A stretch of DNA of 64,000 bases from Allocoleopsis franciscana PCC 7113 (lineage in GTDB: Bacteria; Cyanobacteriota; Cyanobacteriia; Cyanobacteriales; Coleofasciculaceae): contig NC_019738.1 of NCBI RefSeq assembly GCF_000317515.1, positions 2,940,001 to 3,004,000 of the forward strand, in the 5' to 3' direction. Position 1 is the first letter of the stretch. Each line of letters opens with the position of its first letter. Positions 16,909 to 26,320 of the stretch are shown piece after piece. The notes beneath the pieces are model-generated. The model did no database searches. It was not told the DNA's origin and saw only the letters and a list, made by a program, of their open reading frames with translations. The position numbers were made by a program, and so were the translations under genes.

Positions 16909-19563
16909 TTAAGGCTGTTGTGCCATCTGAGTTTGTCCTGATGGACTAGCTAAACCTGCCTGTTTCCTGAGTTCCTGAGCAACAAAGTCAGGCACCTTAA
17001 CATCTGCCCCCTGACGCAAACAGCAATCGTGTACGGCAAGTAGGAAGCCTTGAATAGCCGCGGGTGCTCCCGGCATGGTTGCAGCTTGGTTGAGGAATTT
17101 GCGCCACTGTCCCTGATTTTTGCCGTAATTCTCAATCAACTGCAAAGCGGCGAGATATTCGGCGAGAGGGTCGAGGGCGAAGCGGATTTGGTCTTGAGCA
17201 GGGCCAATAGTTTGGATTAGACGCAGACGGTCTTCTAAATATTTTAGGCGAGCTTCTGCATCGTCTCCGTTTAATAGAGCTAACGCATCTTTGCGTTTGG
17301 CAGCAGCAGGACGATAGGTTCCCTTCAAGCATTCCCAGGCTAGGGCTTTAGCATCCTCCTGAATCATGCGATCATCCAGCTTATCTGCGTTTACATCACG
17401 GTTAAGTTCGTTGAGGTAACTCAGCATCAAATCGGGGATGTTATCCGGTAGGGGTGCAAGACTTTGTGTCCCTGTAGCCGATGCTGTGCCGTCTTGACGG
17501 GCAATCAACTGTTCCGCATACAGTTTCGCCAGCAACACGGTGATGTTGCGTGTTCCCACCATCGTGGACAGTCGGCTACAGGCATCGAAGAACTCCGTAT
17601 CTGTAAAGCGATCGCGTTTTCCTCGTTGCGTCAGATACGCTTCCATAAAGGATGAGAGTCGATTGCCTTCAATCCGCAAAGGTTTGAGCGTGGTTTTGGT
17701 AACTTTGCCCAGGGTTTCCTCGGTGCGGGAGGTGATAACCAACGCATTGACACAAAAATCCGGTAACTCCGGACGAATCGCTTTGCGCGTCGCCTCACTC
17801 ATTTCCGAAAGGTGATCGACAATCACGAGAATACGTCGTTGTCGCAGCAGACGTTCCAGCAATTCCTCAGAGATTGGATCAGCCTCATTGGTTAAATCTT
17901 GCAACTGCCCTCGGATAGCAGCAATGAACGGTGGTTTGTCCGTGGCTTCAAAGTCCAATTCTTCCTCAATCAATACAGGCAGCATCTGGTGTTCACACAG
18001 GCGTTCTGCCGGATCATCAGAGGTTGCCCACTTGGCAATTTGACAAGCTAAGCTGGTTTTTCCTGCACCTCCTTCACCCCAGATGAGTAGACAACTACGC
18101 TGTTTTTGGAACTTGGGCTGTAAATCTTGGGCGGTAAGTTGGGGGACAGTTTCGCCATCAAGAACGACGGGGACAGGAATGTACACGTTGCGATCGCGTA
18201 CTGTATCCTTTTGTTGGAATTCCTCTCGCACAGATTTTACATGTGATGCCACCCAACCATCTAACACTTTCGGGTGGTAGTGGAAGAACCCGACAAATAA
18301 GGCATATCGAATGGGTACGCTGATACCGATCACGGGCAGGGGAACATCAGTGTAAGGCTTGAGGGCGTTGTTAATTTGTAGCAACCACAACGGACGCACG
18401 CGGAGGAGAATGAACCAGATGAGGGGGACAAAGAGAATGTAAGCGATCGCACCTAACCACCATTTATGCTGAAGTATCCATTCCAAAGTGCGATCAAATA
18501 GGCGGGTTTGTTTTTCAGCTTGCAGTGCTAGAAGAGGACGGCGAACAACAGCGATGTATTCCTCTGGAAACTTGGCTTCGGGGTCTTCTACAATTTTGAG
18601 AGCTTTCTCTAAGTCCGAGATGTCTTTGTCCAACTCGGTGTTGGATAGCTTCTTGGCTTTATCTTGAAACACACCGGCAATTCCTCCCAGTCCGTTGGCA
18701 GCATTGCGACGAACTTCCACCTTGTCATCTTGTAAAGCGGCAATTAGTGCAGGAATGGCGGGTTTGGCTTCTAAACCAATTCGCCCCAACGCAGAAGCCG
18801 CATTCAAGCGAACGTATTTATTCTCATCCTTTAAGGTGGTAATCAGGGCTGGTACAGCAGTTTTCGCTTTAGCACCAAATTGCCCTAAAGCATCCGCAGC
18901 ACCTTGGCGAACATGTTTCGTCTTGTCTTGCAAGGCGGCAATGAGAGCCGGCACTACGGTATTGGCATCCGCACCAATGCGTCCCAAAGCCATTGCCGCA
19001 TTCCAGCGAACTTCTGCATTCGTGTCCTGTAGGGTGACGATTAAAGCAGGGGTGGCGCTGGAGGCGGCAGAACCGATTTTTCCTAAAGCATAGGCAGCAA
19101 CTAAGCGCAGGTTTCGATCAGAATCGTGCAGAGCTTCAATCAGGTCAGGGACGGCTGTGGAGGCTTCTGGGCCAATTTTTCCAAGTGCATAGGCGGCAAT
19201 CCGGCGAATGTATTCATCCTGATCGTGCAAGGTCGTCAGCAACGTGGGGACGGCCGTTGAGGCTTCGGCACCGATGTCTGCAAGGGCAGAGGCAGCACGC
19301 CAACGAACTTGCTGATTTTCAGCTTTGAGCGCATTAATCAGAAAGGGAACAGCGGGGGAGCCAATTTTTGCGATCGCATCGGCAGCATCATGGCGTACCC
19401 GAAAATCAGTATCGGTGAGTTTCTCAATTAGGGGGGCAACTGGGGCGTATGGGACAGGTTGCGCTAGAGCTTTGCCGCTTACCTGCAAGAACAGGAACAG
19501 GCAGAGGATGGCAACTTTGAGTATTGCAGTTAGGAGGACTTTAGCTTGAGTGTGTTTAACCAC
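16909..19563 (-). CDS. HEAT-repeat/transmembrane/NACHT-like NTPase receptor
   Basis: This is an 884-residue protein. A signal-type hydrophobic segment (10-35, ending KALAQ) is followed by about eight PBS-lyase-type HEAT repeats (40-300; recurring ALGKIG, VPALI, VR.NAA) and a membrane helix at about 368-388. A second hydrophobic patch is at 418-427. The NTPase domain has P-loop GEGGAGKT (496-503), Walker B-like ILVIVDHLSE and a helical C-terminus. The layout implies a periplasmic HEAT sensor coupled to a cytoplasmic STAND/NACHT-type switch. It is convergent with the kinase gene (20-bp gap). No effector domain is visible. Confidence 0.8.
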   Translation of the reverse strand: MVKHTQAKVLLTAILKVAILCLFLFLQVSGKALAQPVPYAPVAPLIEKLTDTDFRVRHDAADAIAKIGSPAVPFLINALKAENQQVRWRAASALADIGAEASTAVPTLLTTLHDQDEYIRRIAAYALGKIGPEASTAVPDLIEALHDSDRNLRLVAAYALGKIGSAASSATPALIVTLQDTNAEVRWNAAMALGRIGADANTVVPALIAALQDKTKHVRQGAADALGQFGAKAKTAVPALITTLKDENKYVRLNAASALGRIGLEAKPAIPALIAALQDDKVEVRRNAANGLGGIAGVFQDKAKKLSNTELDKDISDLEKALKIVEDPEAKFPEEYIAVVRRPLLALQAEKQTRLFDRTLEWILQHKWWLGAIAYILFVPLIWFILLRVRPLWLLQINNALKPYTDVPLPVIGISVPIRYALFVGFFHYHPKVLDGWVASHVKSVREEFQQKDTVRDRNVYIPVPVVLDGETVPQLTAQDLQPKFQKQRSCLLIWGEGGAGKTSLACQIAKWATSDDPAERLCEHQMLPVLIEEELDFEATDKPPFIAAIRGQLQDLTNEADPISEELLERLLRQRRILVIVDHLSEMSEATRKAIRPELPDFCVNALVITSRTEETLGKVTKTTLKPLRIEGNRLSSFMEAYLTQRGKRDRFTDTEFFDACSRLSTMVGTRNITVLLAKLYAEQLIARQDGTASATGTQSLAPLPDNIPDLMLSYLNELNRDVNADKLDDRMIQEDAKALAWECLKGTYRPAAAKRKDALALLNGDDAEARLKYLEDRLRLIQTIGPAQDQIRFALDPLAEYLAALQLIENYGKNQGQWRKFLNQAATMPGAPAAIQGFLLAVHDCCLRQGADVKVPDFVAQELRKQAGLASPSGQTQMAQQP

Positions 19564-19736
19564 GCACTTACCTCTAGAAGTCTTCTATTTTAGACTTCAC
19601 GCAGATCGAGACAAATTACGCAAGTTTAGCGAGTTCACCTTTTGAATCATATTTTTTAACGCAGAGAGCGCAGAGGGGGACGCGGAGGGACACCGAGGTT
19701 TTTGAATAATTCCGATGCAGATGGAAATGATATCAT

Positions 19737-20303
19737 TTACCAAATCTGAGTCAAATCTAAGACAAATCCTGGCAGTACATCTTCCCCTGAAATTGTGCTT
19801 GGCGAGTTCAGTACGACAACATCTTGCCCAGGTTTGTAGATTTCTACTTTGTTGGTTTTCGGGTCAATCAACCATCCCAAACGCACACCGTTATCGATGT
19901 ACTCTCGCATTTTCTCTTGAAGTTCTTTCAATGTATCGTTTTTGGAGCGTAACTCGACCACAAAATCAGGAGAAAGTCGTGAAAACTCTTGTTGTTCGTC
20001 TTCGGTTAAGGTATTCCAGCGTTCATTGCTCACCCAAGTAGCATCTGGCGACTTGACGGCACCATTAGGTAACGTAAAGCCAGTGGAGGAGTCGAAGGTT
20101 TTACCCAAGCCTGTCTGTCGATTCCACAACCAGAGTTGACCATATACTTCACCGTTTTTCTTACCTGTCCAAGGGGTTGTTGGGGGCATAATGATTACTT
20201 CTCCAGTAGCGGCGCGTTCTAACCGTAAGTCTCGGTTCACTTCGCACAGTTTCACAAAGTCTTTGCTGGTGAGGTTGGGGATGGTGAGGGTGATGTGGTT
20301 CAT
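19737..20303 (-). CDS. Uma2-family (DUF820) PD-(D/E)xK nuclease-like protein
   Basis: It begins MNHITLTIPNLTSKDF at ATG 20303; a GTG at 20333 would add ten residues. The protein has the Uma2 pattern: LCEVNRDLRLERAATGEVIIMPPT, KSPDATWV, SPDFVVELRS, EYIDNGVRLGWLIDP and LPGFVLDL. The family has a restriction-endonuclease-like fold and is greatly expanded in cyanobacteria, with no settled function. A second, more distant copy lies at 25586-26320. Confidence 0.85.
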   Translation of the reverse strand: MNHITLTIPNLTSKDFVKLCEVNRDLRLERAATGEVIIMPPTTPWTGKKNGEVYGQLWLWNRQTGLGKTFDSSTGFTLPNGAVKSPDATWVSNERWNTLTEDEQQEFSRLSPDFVVELRSKNDTLKELQEKMREYIDNGVRLGWLIDPKTNKVEIYKPGQDVVVLNSPSTISGEDVLPGFVLDLTQIW

Positions 20304-20431
20304 GGCTAGTGGGATGGGTACTGGCTTACTCACATTTTGTCAGATGCTTAAATTGTGCGATCAGCTTCGCTGGTGCCAAAGGCAATCGCTTGCTCCTTGT
20401 TGCCTGAATTCTCCCAGCAGGTTTAGGCGGC

Positions 20432-23161
20432 CTAATTTTGCACAACCCAACGACGAAACAGTTCCACAATAATCTGCCAATGTCCTTCTCTTTCTTGAAT
20501 CACATCGTGACGTATCAGAGTCTTGAGGGCTTCCTGCAACGTTTCCTCCTGTAGGGGCGTAAGGCCTTGCGCCCCTACCAACTCGTCTAATTCTGTCCTT
20601 AATTCGTCGAAGTTTAACCCGTTTGGATGAGGTACCAATGCTTTTAGTATTGCCTGCTGCCCAGAAGCGCCTCGTGCTGCCTGTCCCCAAACGCCATCGA
20701 AGTAGTAGCGCCCTCGCTTGAAGAATTCAGGGTCGTTGATGACGGCTTCCACATCCTCTACGGTGAATACTGGGTTGCGGGAGCGTCCTTGCTCGAAAAC
20801 ATAGTCATTGTAGCGGCGAACGAGCTGGAATCCTACGAGCTGAACTAAGTAGGGTTGACCTGCGGTGAGGGTGTAGATTTGGTCTAGGGCTTCGGGGGTG
20901 TAGTCGAGGGGGAAGTCACCCCCCTCTTTCCCCCCTACAGGAGGGATGGCAGAGGAAGAATTTTCATCACTTGGGTTTGCGAGAATCTGGCGGGTAGCCC
21001 CAGGTTGCAGGAAGCCAACGTGGATGGGGATGACGCTGGCGAAGAAGGGTTGGAAGTAATCGGCTGTCATTTCTTCCAAGGTGTGCAAACCTGCAAAGGC
21101 GAAGGCGACTTTGGAACTCATTTGCACCAATCCCCGCAGGTATCCCATAAAGTCTTTGGGGATTTTCTCAGCTTCTATCAGTTCTTCGATTTTCTCGAAC
21201 TCGTCTAGGGCGACGATTAACCCACCGCTAAGAAGTGCTTCGACCTGTTTCAAATAGCGTTCAAAGGTACGGTAGGGAAGGTTCAGCAAATCTGCATCAG
21301 ATGGAGGTGTGCAGCCTGTCGCATCGGAAATAGCATCACTAATCGCCATCAGTACTTCCCCGACTCCTTGAGAAGTAGCTCCCATGTTTAGTAGGTTGAT
21401 ATAGGCTACCTTTACCCCTGAGCCTGAACAGTTGGCGACGTTACGGAGGATGGAGGTTTTGCCCATGCGTCGGTGTCCGTAGAGAACTACAGATTGCAGT
21501 TGATGACCCATAACCCAGAGTTCTTCTAGCTGTCTGAGTATGTCTTCTCGCCCGACAAAGAGATTCCCCTCAACAGGATCGCCTACTACATACGGATTAG
21601 TTACAGGTTTGGTGATGGAAATTTCTCCGACTTCACCAGCTACTTGCAACAGGGCTTCTTTCCAAGTTTGAGCAATGTCTACGATTAGGGATCGCTCCGC
21701 TTGCGGTACAGTGTCGGCATTGTTCAGGATCTTTGTGAGTTCTCCTTGGGCGCGAGCGAGGGCGAAGGCTTTGGCAGAACGAGACACGCTGCCTTGAACA
21801 AGCTGGACATCCTCAACAACGCGACGTAGAGATGCGATCGCTTCCCAGGTTGCTGGACGCAGAAGAGGTTCCTTTCGGAAAGTAAGCACTTGACGTGCAG
21901 CAATAGTGTTTTGCTCTTTAGCTTCGTTTAAAGTTACTAGCGTTTGGGCAAGGGTGAACATTTCTTCACCGTAGAAAAGAGAACGCACTTCTGCAAAATG
22001 TTTCTTCGCTTTCTCAGGTTCTTTTTTATAGAGATGCCAGAAACCAGCGGCAGCAATACCGGAAGGGGTACTAGCAGGGGTAGGTTTATGTAATTGGGTT
22101 TTCTCATCATCTTCTTCTACTACAAAATCTGAGACAGAATGCACTAGCTCCCAATTGAAAGGGTCTTCAACCAGCTTGACTACACGAAGGATGGCTTGCT
22201 CCAGAGGCGTCTCAGCAAACACATGATTTATTGCCTGGACAACAGGGCTGAACTGAAGAGTATAGCTCAGCAATTGATTAACATTATGCACACCGCTTTC
22301 CCAATCCTGACGTAGCCAATGTGTTAATCGAGAAGAGAGGAAGGGAATGGGAAGCGAAGTGACATGGGGAATTTGCCAGTATTCACTCCGAGGTGAACAC
22401 AGGGCGACAGATATACCCAAAAGCCAATTCACTGGACGGAGTTTTGCCATGCTTAACACCACGAGCCATGCCACACTCCACGTCACGCCCCACACCATCC
22501 CCAACACCAGCACAGACGCCACACCAACTACTCCACCCAACAGCAAGCCAGATGACACGCCGACTGCCCCACGTAATACTACACCCCAAACTACACCCCA
22601 TGCCACGCCTAATGTTACGTACAATACTGTACCCCCTACCACTCCCATTGTCATACCCTGCACCAGGTCGAACCCTACAACGGAGGCCACAACTAACACC
22701 ATGCCCAGCATCATCAGCTGCATTAGGTCGAACCCTACAACAGAGGCCACAACTAACATCACAACCAATGTCATGCCGAACTCCCCGATGGATGCTACGA
22801 CCAACGCCACACTGAACCAATTAGGCGAAACTCGCATGTCGAACCAATTAAGAAGAACGACTATTTTCTGAAAAATTACACCCAGAGCCACCCAAGCTAG
22901 GGCAATAGCGACAGTTAATACAAGTCCTTGTAGGAGTAGCTGATCTCGGTGTTGACGCTCTAACTCCCCTTCCTTTCGCCCATTGATTTCCCCTTCAGGA
23001 ATATACCCACCCCCAAAGGTTTCCACATACCACCTCAAAGCCTGGGGGAAGAAAAAGACCCAGTACAACAACCGCAGGTAATCCAGTGGATTCCACAACG
23101 ATAGGGGTCGCTTTAGCTTGGGGGCTAAGTCTAAGCGGGGAACAGGGTGCTGCTGGCTCAT
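20432..23161 (-). CDS. Multi-spanning membrane STAND-type ATPase
   Basis: This 909-residue protein has a long, Val/Gly/Met-rich membrane region (about 75-260, with internally repeated VVASVVGFDL units), then a helical linker. The C-terminal ATPase has P-loop GHRRMGKTS, a Walker B-like LIVALDEFEK and a final winged-helix-like region. It resembles cyanobacterial nSTAND/AAA-like proteins that couple a sensor to an ATP switch. Two dispersed repeats are in frame: one giving SSSAIPPVGGKEGGDF and a 28-bp palindrome giving LVGAQGLTPLQ. It follows a broken STAND gene. Confidence 0.75.
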   Translation of the reverse strand: MSQQHPVPRLDLAPKLKRPLSLWNPLDYLRLLYWVFFFPQALRWYVETFGGGYIPEGEINGRKEGELERQHRDQLLLQGLVLTVAIALAWVALGVIFQKIVVLLNWFDMRVSPNWFSVALVVASIGEFGMTLVVMLVVASVVGFDLMQLMMLGMVLVVASVVGFDLVQGMTMGVVGGTVLYVTLGVAWGVVWGVVLRGAVGVSSGLLLGGVVGVASVLVLGMVWGVTWSVAWLVVLSMAKLRPVNWLLGISVALCSPRSEYWQIPHVTSLPIPFLSSRLTHWLRQDWESGVHNVNQLLSYTLQFSPVVQAINHVFAETPLEQAILRVVKLVEDPFNWELVHSVSDFVVEEDDEKTQLHKPTPASTPSGIAAAGFWHLYKKEPEKAKKHFAEVRSLFYGEEMFTLAQTLVTLNEAKEQNTIAARQVLTFRKEPLLRPATWEAIASLRRVVEDVQLVQGSVSRSAKAFALARAQGELTKILNNADTVPQAERSLIVDIAQTWKEALLQVAGEVGEISITKPVTNPYVVGDPVEGNLFVGREDILRQLEELWVMGHQLQSVVLYGHRRMGKTSILRNVANCSGSGVKVAYINLLNMGATSQGVGEVLMAISDAISDATGCTPPSDADLLNLPYRTFERYLKQVEALLSGGLIVALDEFEKIEELIEAEKIPKDFMGYLRGLVQMSSKVAFAFAGLHTLEEMTADYFQPFFASVIPIHVGFLQPGATRQILANPSDENSSSAIPPVGGKEGGDFPLDYTPEALDQIYTLTAGQPYLVQLVGFQLVRRYNDYVFEQGRSRNPVFTVEDVEAVINDPEFFKRGRYYFDGVWGQAARGASGQQAILKALVPHPNGLNFDELRTELDELVGAQGLTPLQEETLQEALKTLIRHDVIQEREGHWQIIVELFRRWVVQN
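20551..20578. repeat. GTAGGGGC...GCCCCTAC palindrome within a coding region
   Basis: This is a 28-bp inverted repeat with one mismatched pair, of the GTAGGGGC type that is common in cyanobacterial genomes. It is in frame in the STAND ATPase gene near its 3' end. Confidence 0.75.
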
Positions 23162-23194
23162 TGCACACCTTCCAGGTAATAGACTTCTGGTAAA

Positions 23195-23330
23195 AATACC
23201 TGGCGAATGAATTCGCGGCTATACAAACCAAGTCCGCCTACGCGGACTAAGAGCAAATTGTGATTGAAATCTGCATAGGCAGGTTTTGTTTGTGTAGCCC
23301 CAGACTTCAGTCTGTGGGCGCAGATTGACG
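23195..23330. repeat. Composite dispersed repeat between two STAND genes
   Basis: It contains palindromes AGACTGAAGTCT, CCTGCCTATGCAG and AGTCCGCGTAGGCGGACT, followed by TTGTATAGCCGCGAATTCATTCGCC. This string of short hairpins is the form of a widespread cyanobacterial interspersed repeat. A minus-strand ORF across it is judged to be a by-product. Confidence 0.65.
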
Positions 23331-23342
23331 ATTGCAAGAGGT

Positions 23343-24410
23343 TCATTCCCCACCCTCCAGATACCGAGAATAAGTTTGATAACACAACTGCATCAGTCGC
23401 CGAGGATGTCCGCTACTTTCCTGCACTAGCTGAATAATTTCCTCGTCAGTAAAACGCACCGAAGTCATAGCAAGACGCGCATCAATAAAAGCACGGACAG
23501 TAGTTTCATCCCAATGTTTTAGGTTCTCCTCTTGGCAAATGCCTGCAAGCGGAGATGTCTTCCCTTCATCCTGACTATCGTTAAACAGACGCTCCAGAGG
23601 TTCACTAGCCGCTAAAATCAGCTTTAAAGGAGCATTGCTTCCCTCGGCTAAACCACGCAAGCGATCGCGTACTCCACGAGTAAACCCAACCCATGTCATC
23701 TTCCCCACATTATCTATCGCTAATAAAATTCTGCGATCGCGCAAATTGCGAGTTAGGCTATAGTCCTTGCTTTCAGGGATACCAACCTCGTGACACAAAG
23801 CACTGTAGAAGTCATTTTCATCATTAACCCAATTCAAATCTAGGAAGACTGACTGACGCGGCGAATTGAGGCAACTTTCCGCCAGTTGGCAAATTTTCCA
23901 TAGCACAGAGGATTTGCCGATACCTTCCTCTCCGATTAGAGCAACACTACTACCGCTATTCAGAACCTCGAATATGCGACGGATTTCGCGTTCTCTGTTA
24001 AAGAACTGTTGCACATCGTCCACTCTGCCTTGTTGGGGAACAAAGGGGTTGAAATTGCTCCCCTCCCCTTGCAGGGGAGGGGTTGGGGGAGAGGTCATCC
24101 GCAGATTATCGGGGTTTAGCTGTACCGGAGAATCTTGCTTTAATATCTGCTGTTGATATCGATATTGTGTGGGGTTTTTAAAATTTTTCTTAGTAACGTT
24201 TATCCCTAAATCTTTTTTAAGCCTATTATATAATTTTGTACCAACCTCTCTTATATATTGCTCAGTATAATCAGTCTTAGCACTAATGACAGCCTAAGTC
24301 TCACCTGACCATACCCATAAAAAAATATTTTCCTCTAATTCATTTAAAATAGGCTTTGTTTGTTCATTAAAAAGCGAATTTATAAATTCTAATGCTTCTT
24401 TGGAGTCCAT
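23343..24410 (-). pseudogene. STAND-type ATPase gene interrupted by an in-frame amber codon
   Basis: From ATG 24410 the frame reads MDSKEALEFINSLFNEQ... to WVWSGET, meets TAG at 24296-24294 (codon 39), and continues in the same frame as AVISAKTDYTEQYIREVG...NVTKKNF through the ATPase domain to 23343. The N-terminal block resembles the helical segment that precedes many cyanobacterial STAND proteins, where a Tyr normally follows W-x-G-x-T; one base change (TAT or TAC to TAG) explains the stop. Downstream are a P-loop (GEEGIGKSS) and Walker B-like RRILLAIDNVG. An internal ATG at 24098 could still give a 251-residue ATPase. A dispersed repeat encodes TPPLQGEG at that point. Confidence 0.75.
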
Positions 24411-24599
24411 TAGAGGAAATTTACGTTCATAAGCGGATTTTCAAACCAACCAATTAGAGACTACTTCTCCCTACAAACCAACATTAACCTACTTTTGCCT
24501 ACAAAACCAGGATAGTCAAGCTTCCTACTTAAGCCAACCTAAACCTTATGAGCCGAAAGCCATCATGGTCTTATCAACCAATACAAGAACTTTAAGACC

Positions 24600-24946
24600 A
24601 TGATTAACCAACAATCAGAAACTCAGCAATCTATTGAACAGCAACAGCAAAAAAATCAGTTGAACAGCAACAGCAAAAAAATCAGTTATTGAACTGTCAA
24701 AAAGCAGTAAATAAACCCGAACAATTCATCTGTACCATTCAACCCGTAACCCCCACAGCAGCCAAACCATTAGATCCATCGACATTTTTGCAATATGTAG
24801 ATGCTTTAAGCACAATTATTCATGGGAGTACTATTCTTGTTGTTGCTTTAACTCAATTTAGCAAGGTTTTTGTGCCTTTGATAGGTCAAAAGCCAGACAA
24901 CAAGACAAACCTGCCTGTTCAACGAACCGCTAAGCCTAAAAAATAA
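24600..24946 (+). pseudogene. Small membrane-protein gene frameshifted by a 26-bp tandem duplication
   Basis: From ATG 24600 the frame (MINQQSETQQSIEQQQQKNQ) ends early because a 26-bp unit (24634-24659) is repeated exactly at 24660-24685. Removing one copy joins this start to the downstream frame (LLNCQKAVNKPEQF...), giving an intact protein of about 106 residues with one hydrophobic segment (DALSTIIHGSTILVVAL) and a basic tail. A TTG at 24689 could still start an 85-residue product. A terminator hairpin follows. The family is not recognised. Confidence 0.65.
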
Positions 24947-24985
24947 CATCAATTAGTTTTAGCTTAGATTTAGTACCCGCCACTC

Positions 24986-25021
24986 ACCCGTCAGAAAATC
25001 ATTGATTTTCGGGCGGTTTTT
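24986..25021 (+). terminator. Rho-independent terminator
   Basis: The stem CCGTCAGAAAAT / ATTTTCGGGCGG (one mismatch and one G-U pair) has a CATTG loop and is followed by TTTTTG. It lies 40 bp after the small disrupted gene. Confidence 0.75.
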
Positions 25022-25155
25022 GTCATCTGCCCATACTTTTGTAGTGATTTAAAGCTCTAATTTCTCAGCAATTATTTTTAATTTCGTAGCAAAAAACACT
25101 TGCCTAAACGTAGACAAGTTACTACAATAATAATGTTGCAACAGCAACAAGTCAG

Positions 25156-25200
25156 GAGCCAACCCCGCACCGTGGAAAGTCAAGGGTTGGCTCTGGCTCC
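25156..25200 (+). promoter_or_regulatory. Structured leader hairpin, copy A
   Basis: The stem GAGCCAACCC / GGGTTGGCTC (10 bp, 25156-25165 with 25184-25193) is followed by TGGCTCTGGCTCCAA, 26 nt before the ATG at 25226. The same architecture, with a different but still paired stem, precedes the related gene at 51731-51856. Confidence 0.6.
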
Positions 25201-25225
25201 AACAAACGAAGGAGTTAAATTCATT

Positions 25226-25408
25226 ATGACGAAAAAACAGTGTCTTAATCCTTGGGCAGTGGCGCGTCAACTTCCCAGCCTGAAATGGTTAATCATTGGT
25301 CGCTATCGCTCTCGCTCCGATGCAGATGGACATCTCCTGCTCTTGCGTCAGCGTGTCCCCAATATCCAATTTAAGGTTGTTTTTGATGTGAGCGATCGCA
25401 AGCAATAG
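25226..25408 (+). CDS. Small PW-motif protein
   Basis: The start is ATG 25226 (MTKKQCLNPW), with GGAG 12 nt upstream; a longer frame would run through the leader hairpin. The 60-residue protein has NPWAVARQLPSLKWLIIGRYRSRSDADGHL and ends VPNIQFKVVFDV. The same pattern (PWAIVRLLP...TVARFVNRQDAEDHRRFLNR...FEVLFDV) occurs in the 165-residue protein at 51134-51631. It appears to be a small alpha/beta domain of unknown function. Confidence 0.65.
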   Translation: MTKKQCLNPWAVARQLPSLKWLIIGRYRSRSDADGHLLLLRQRVPNIQFKVVFDVSDRKQ

Positions 25409-25410
25409 AC

Positions 25411-25470
25411 GCTTAGTCCCCCTAGCTCTTCACTCAAGCTCCCCCCTTAATAAGGGGGGTTGGGGGGGTC
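25411..25470. repeat. CCCCC/GGGGG palindromic dispersed repeat
   Basis: CCCCCCTTAATAAGGGGGG with a GGGGGG extension lies in the gap between the small PW protein and the Uma2 gene; it is the same class as the repeat at 51006. Confidence 0.7.
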
Positions 25471-25585
25471 AATGTGTAGCAGCACAAAAGGGAGAGGGGA
25501 TGAGAGCCATCAATCGGCTCTCCCATGCCCCCTGAGCCGTTTATCTAAAATTAATAAAGCTGCTAGCGGATTTGGAATTAAAGCG

Positions 25586-26320
25586 ATGGTCACACAGCTA
25601 CAATCTTCCACCCCAAAAGACATCATCTACCCCGAAAGCGACGGGCAACCAATGGCAGATAACACCAAGCAATTTAACTGGATTGTTGCCATCAAGTTAG
25701 GCTTAGAACTCTTGTTTACCAACGACTCCAATATATTCGTTGCTGGCAACTTACTCTGGTATCCCCTAGAAGGCAGTAACAAAACCAGATGCGCCCCAGA
25801 TGTCATGGTCATCTTTGGCAGACCAAAAGGAGACAGGGGTTCTTACCAACAGTGGCGAGAAGATAACATTCCCCCGCAAGTGGTGTTTGAAATTCTCTCT
25901 CCTGGCAATACTGTCAAAGAGATGATTGAAAAATACAAGTTTTACCAACGCTATGGCGTTGACGAATATTATCTCTATAACCCCGATGGGGGTGAGTTGA
26001 CCGGCTGGCTACGTTCTAGCAATGAGTTAGAAGCCATTGAAGAGATGATGGGTTGGATTAGTCCACGCTTAGGGATACGGTTTGAACTCTCTGAAGGTGA
26101 ACTCATCATTTATCGACCGGATGGAGAACGGTTTGCCACTTATGTGGAACTAGCTCAACGGCTAGAACAGGAACGGCAAGAAAAAGAACAAGAGCAACAA
26201 CGGGCAGAGCAAGCTGAAGCTAGGGCAGAGCAGACAGAAGCACTACTAGAGCAAGAACGACTGAAAGCGCAAGCCTTAGAAGCTAAACTACGAGAACTCG
26301 GCATCAACCCAGAACAATAG
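25586..26320 (+). CDS. Uma2-family (DUF820) nuclease-like protein with coiled-coil tail
   Basis: ATG 25586 (MVTQLQSSTPKDI) is preferred to an upstream frame that crosses a repeat. The Uma2 domain (about 35-200) contains KTRCAPDVMVIFGRP, PQVVFEILSPGNT and YGVDEYYLYNPDGGEL. The last 60 residues form a Glu/Gln/Ala coiled coil with a short repeated AEQAEARAEQTEA unit. The stop overlaps the GTG start of the next gene by one base, so the two are co-translated, although a functional link with RNA modification is not known. Confidence 0.85.
   Translation: MVTQLQSSTPKDIIYPESDGQPMADNTKQFNWIVAIKLGLELLFTNDSNIFVAGNLLWYPLEGSNKTRCAPDVMVIFGRPKGDRGSYQQWREDNIPPQVVFEILSPGNTVKEMIEKYKFYQRYGVDEYYLYNPDGGELTGWLRSSNELEAIEEMMGWISPRLGIRFELSEGELIIYRPDGERFATYVELAQRLEQERQEKEQEQQRAEQAEARAEQTEALLEQERLKAQALEAKLRELGINPEQ

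Noticed and set aside
22347-22871. Thr/Pro-rich 174-codon plus-strand frame
   Set aside because: Antisense to the membrane segment of the STAND ATPase; low-complexity mirror of Val/Gly-rich helices.
23158-23385. 75-codon minus-strand frame between the two STAND genes
   Set aside because: It is made mostly of a dispersed repeat (AGTCCGCGTAGGCGGACT class); such frames recur by chance with the repeat.
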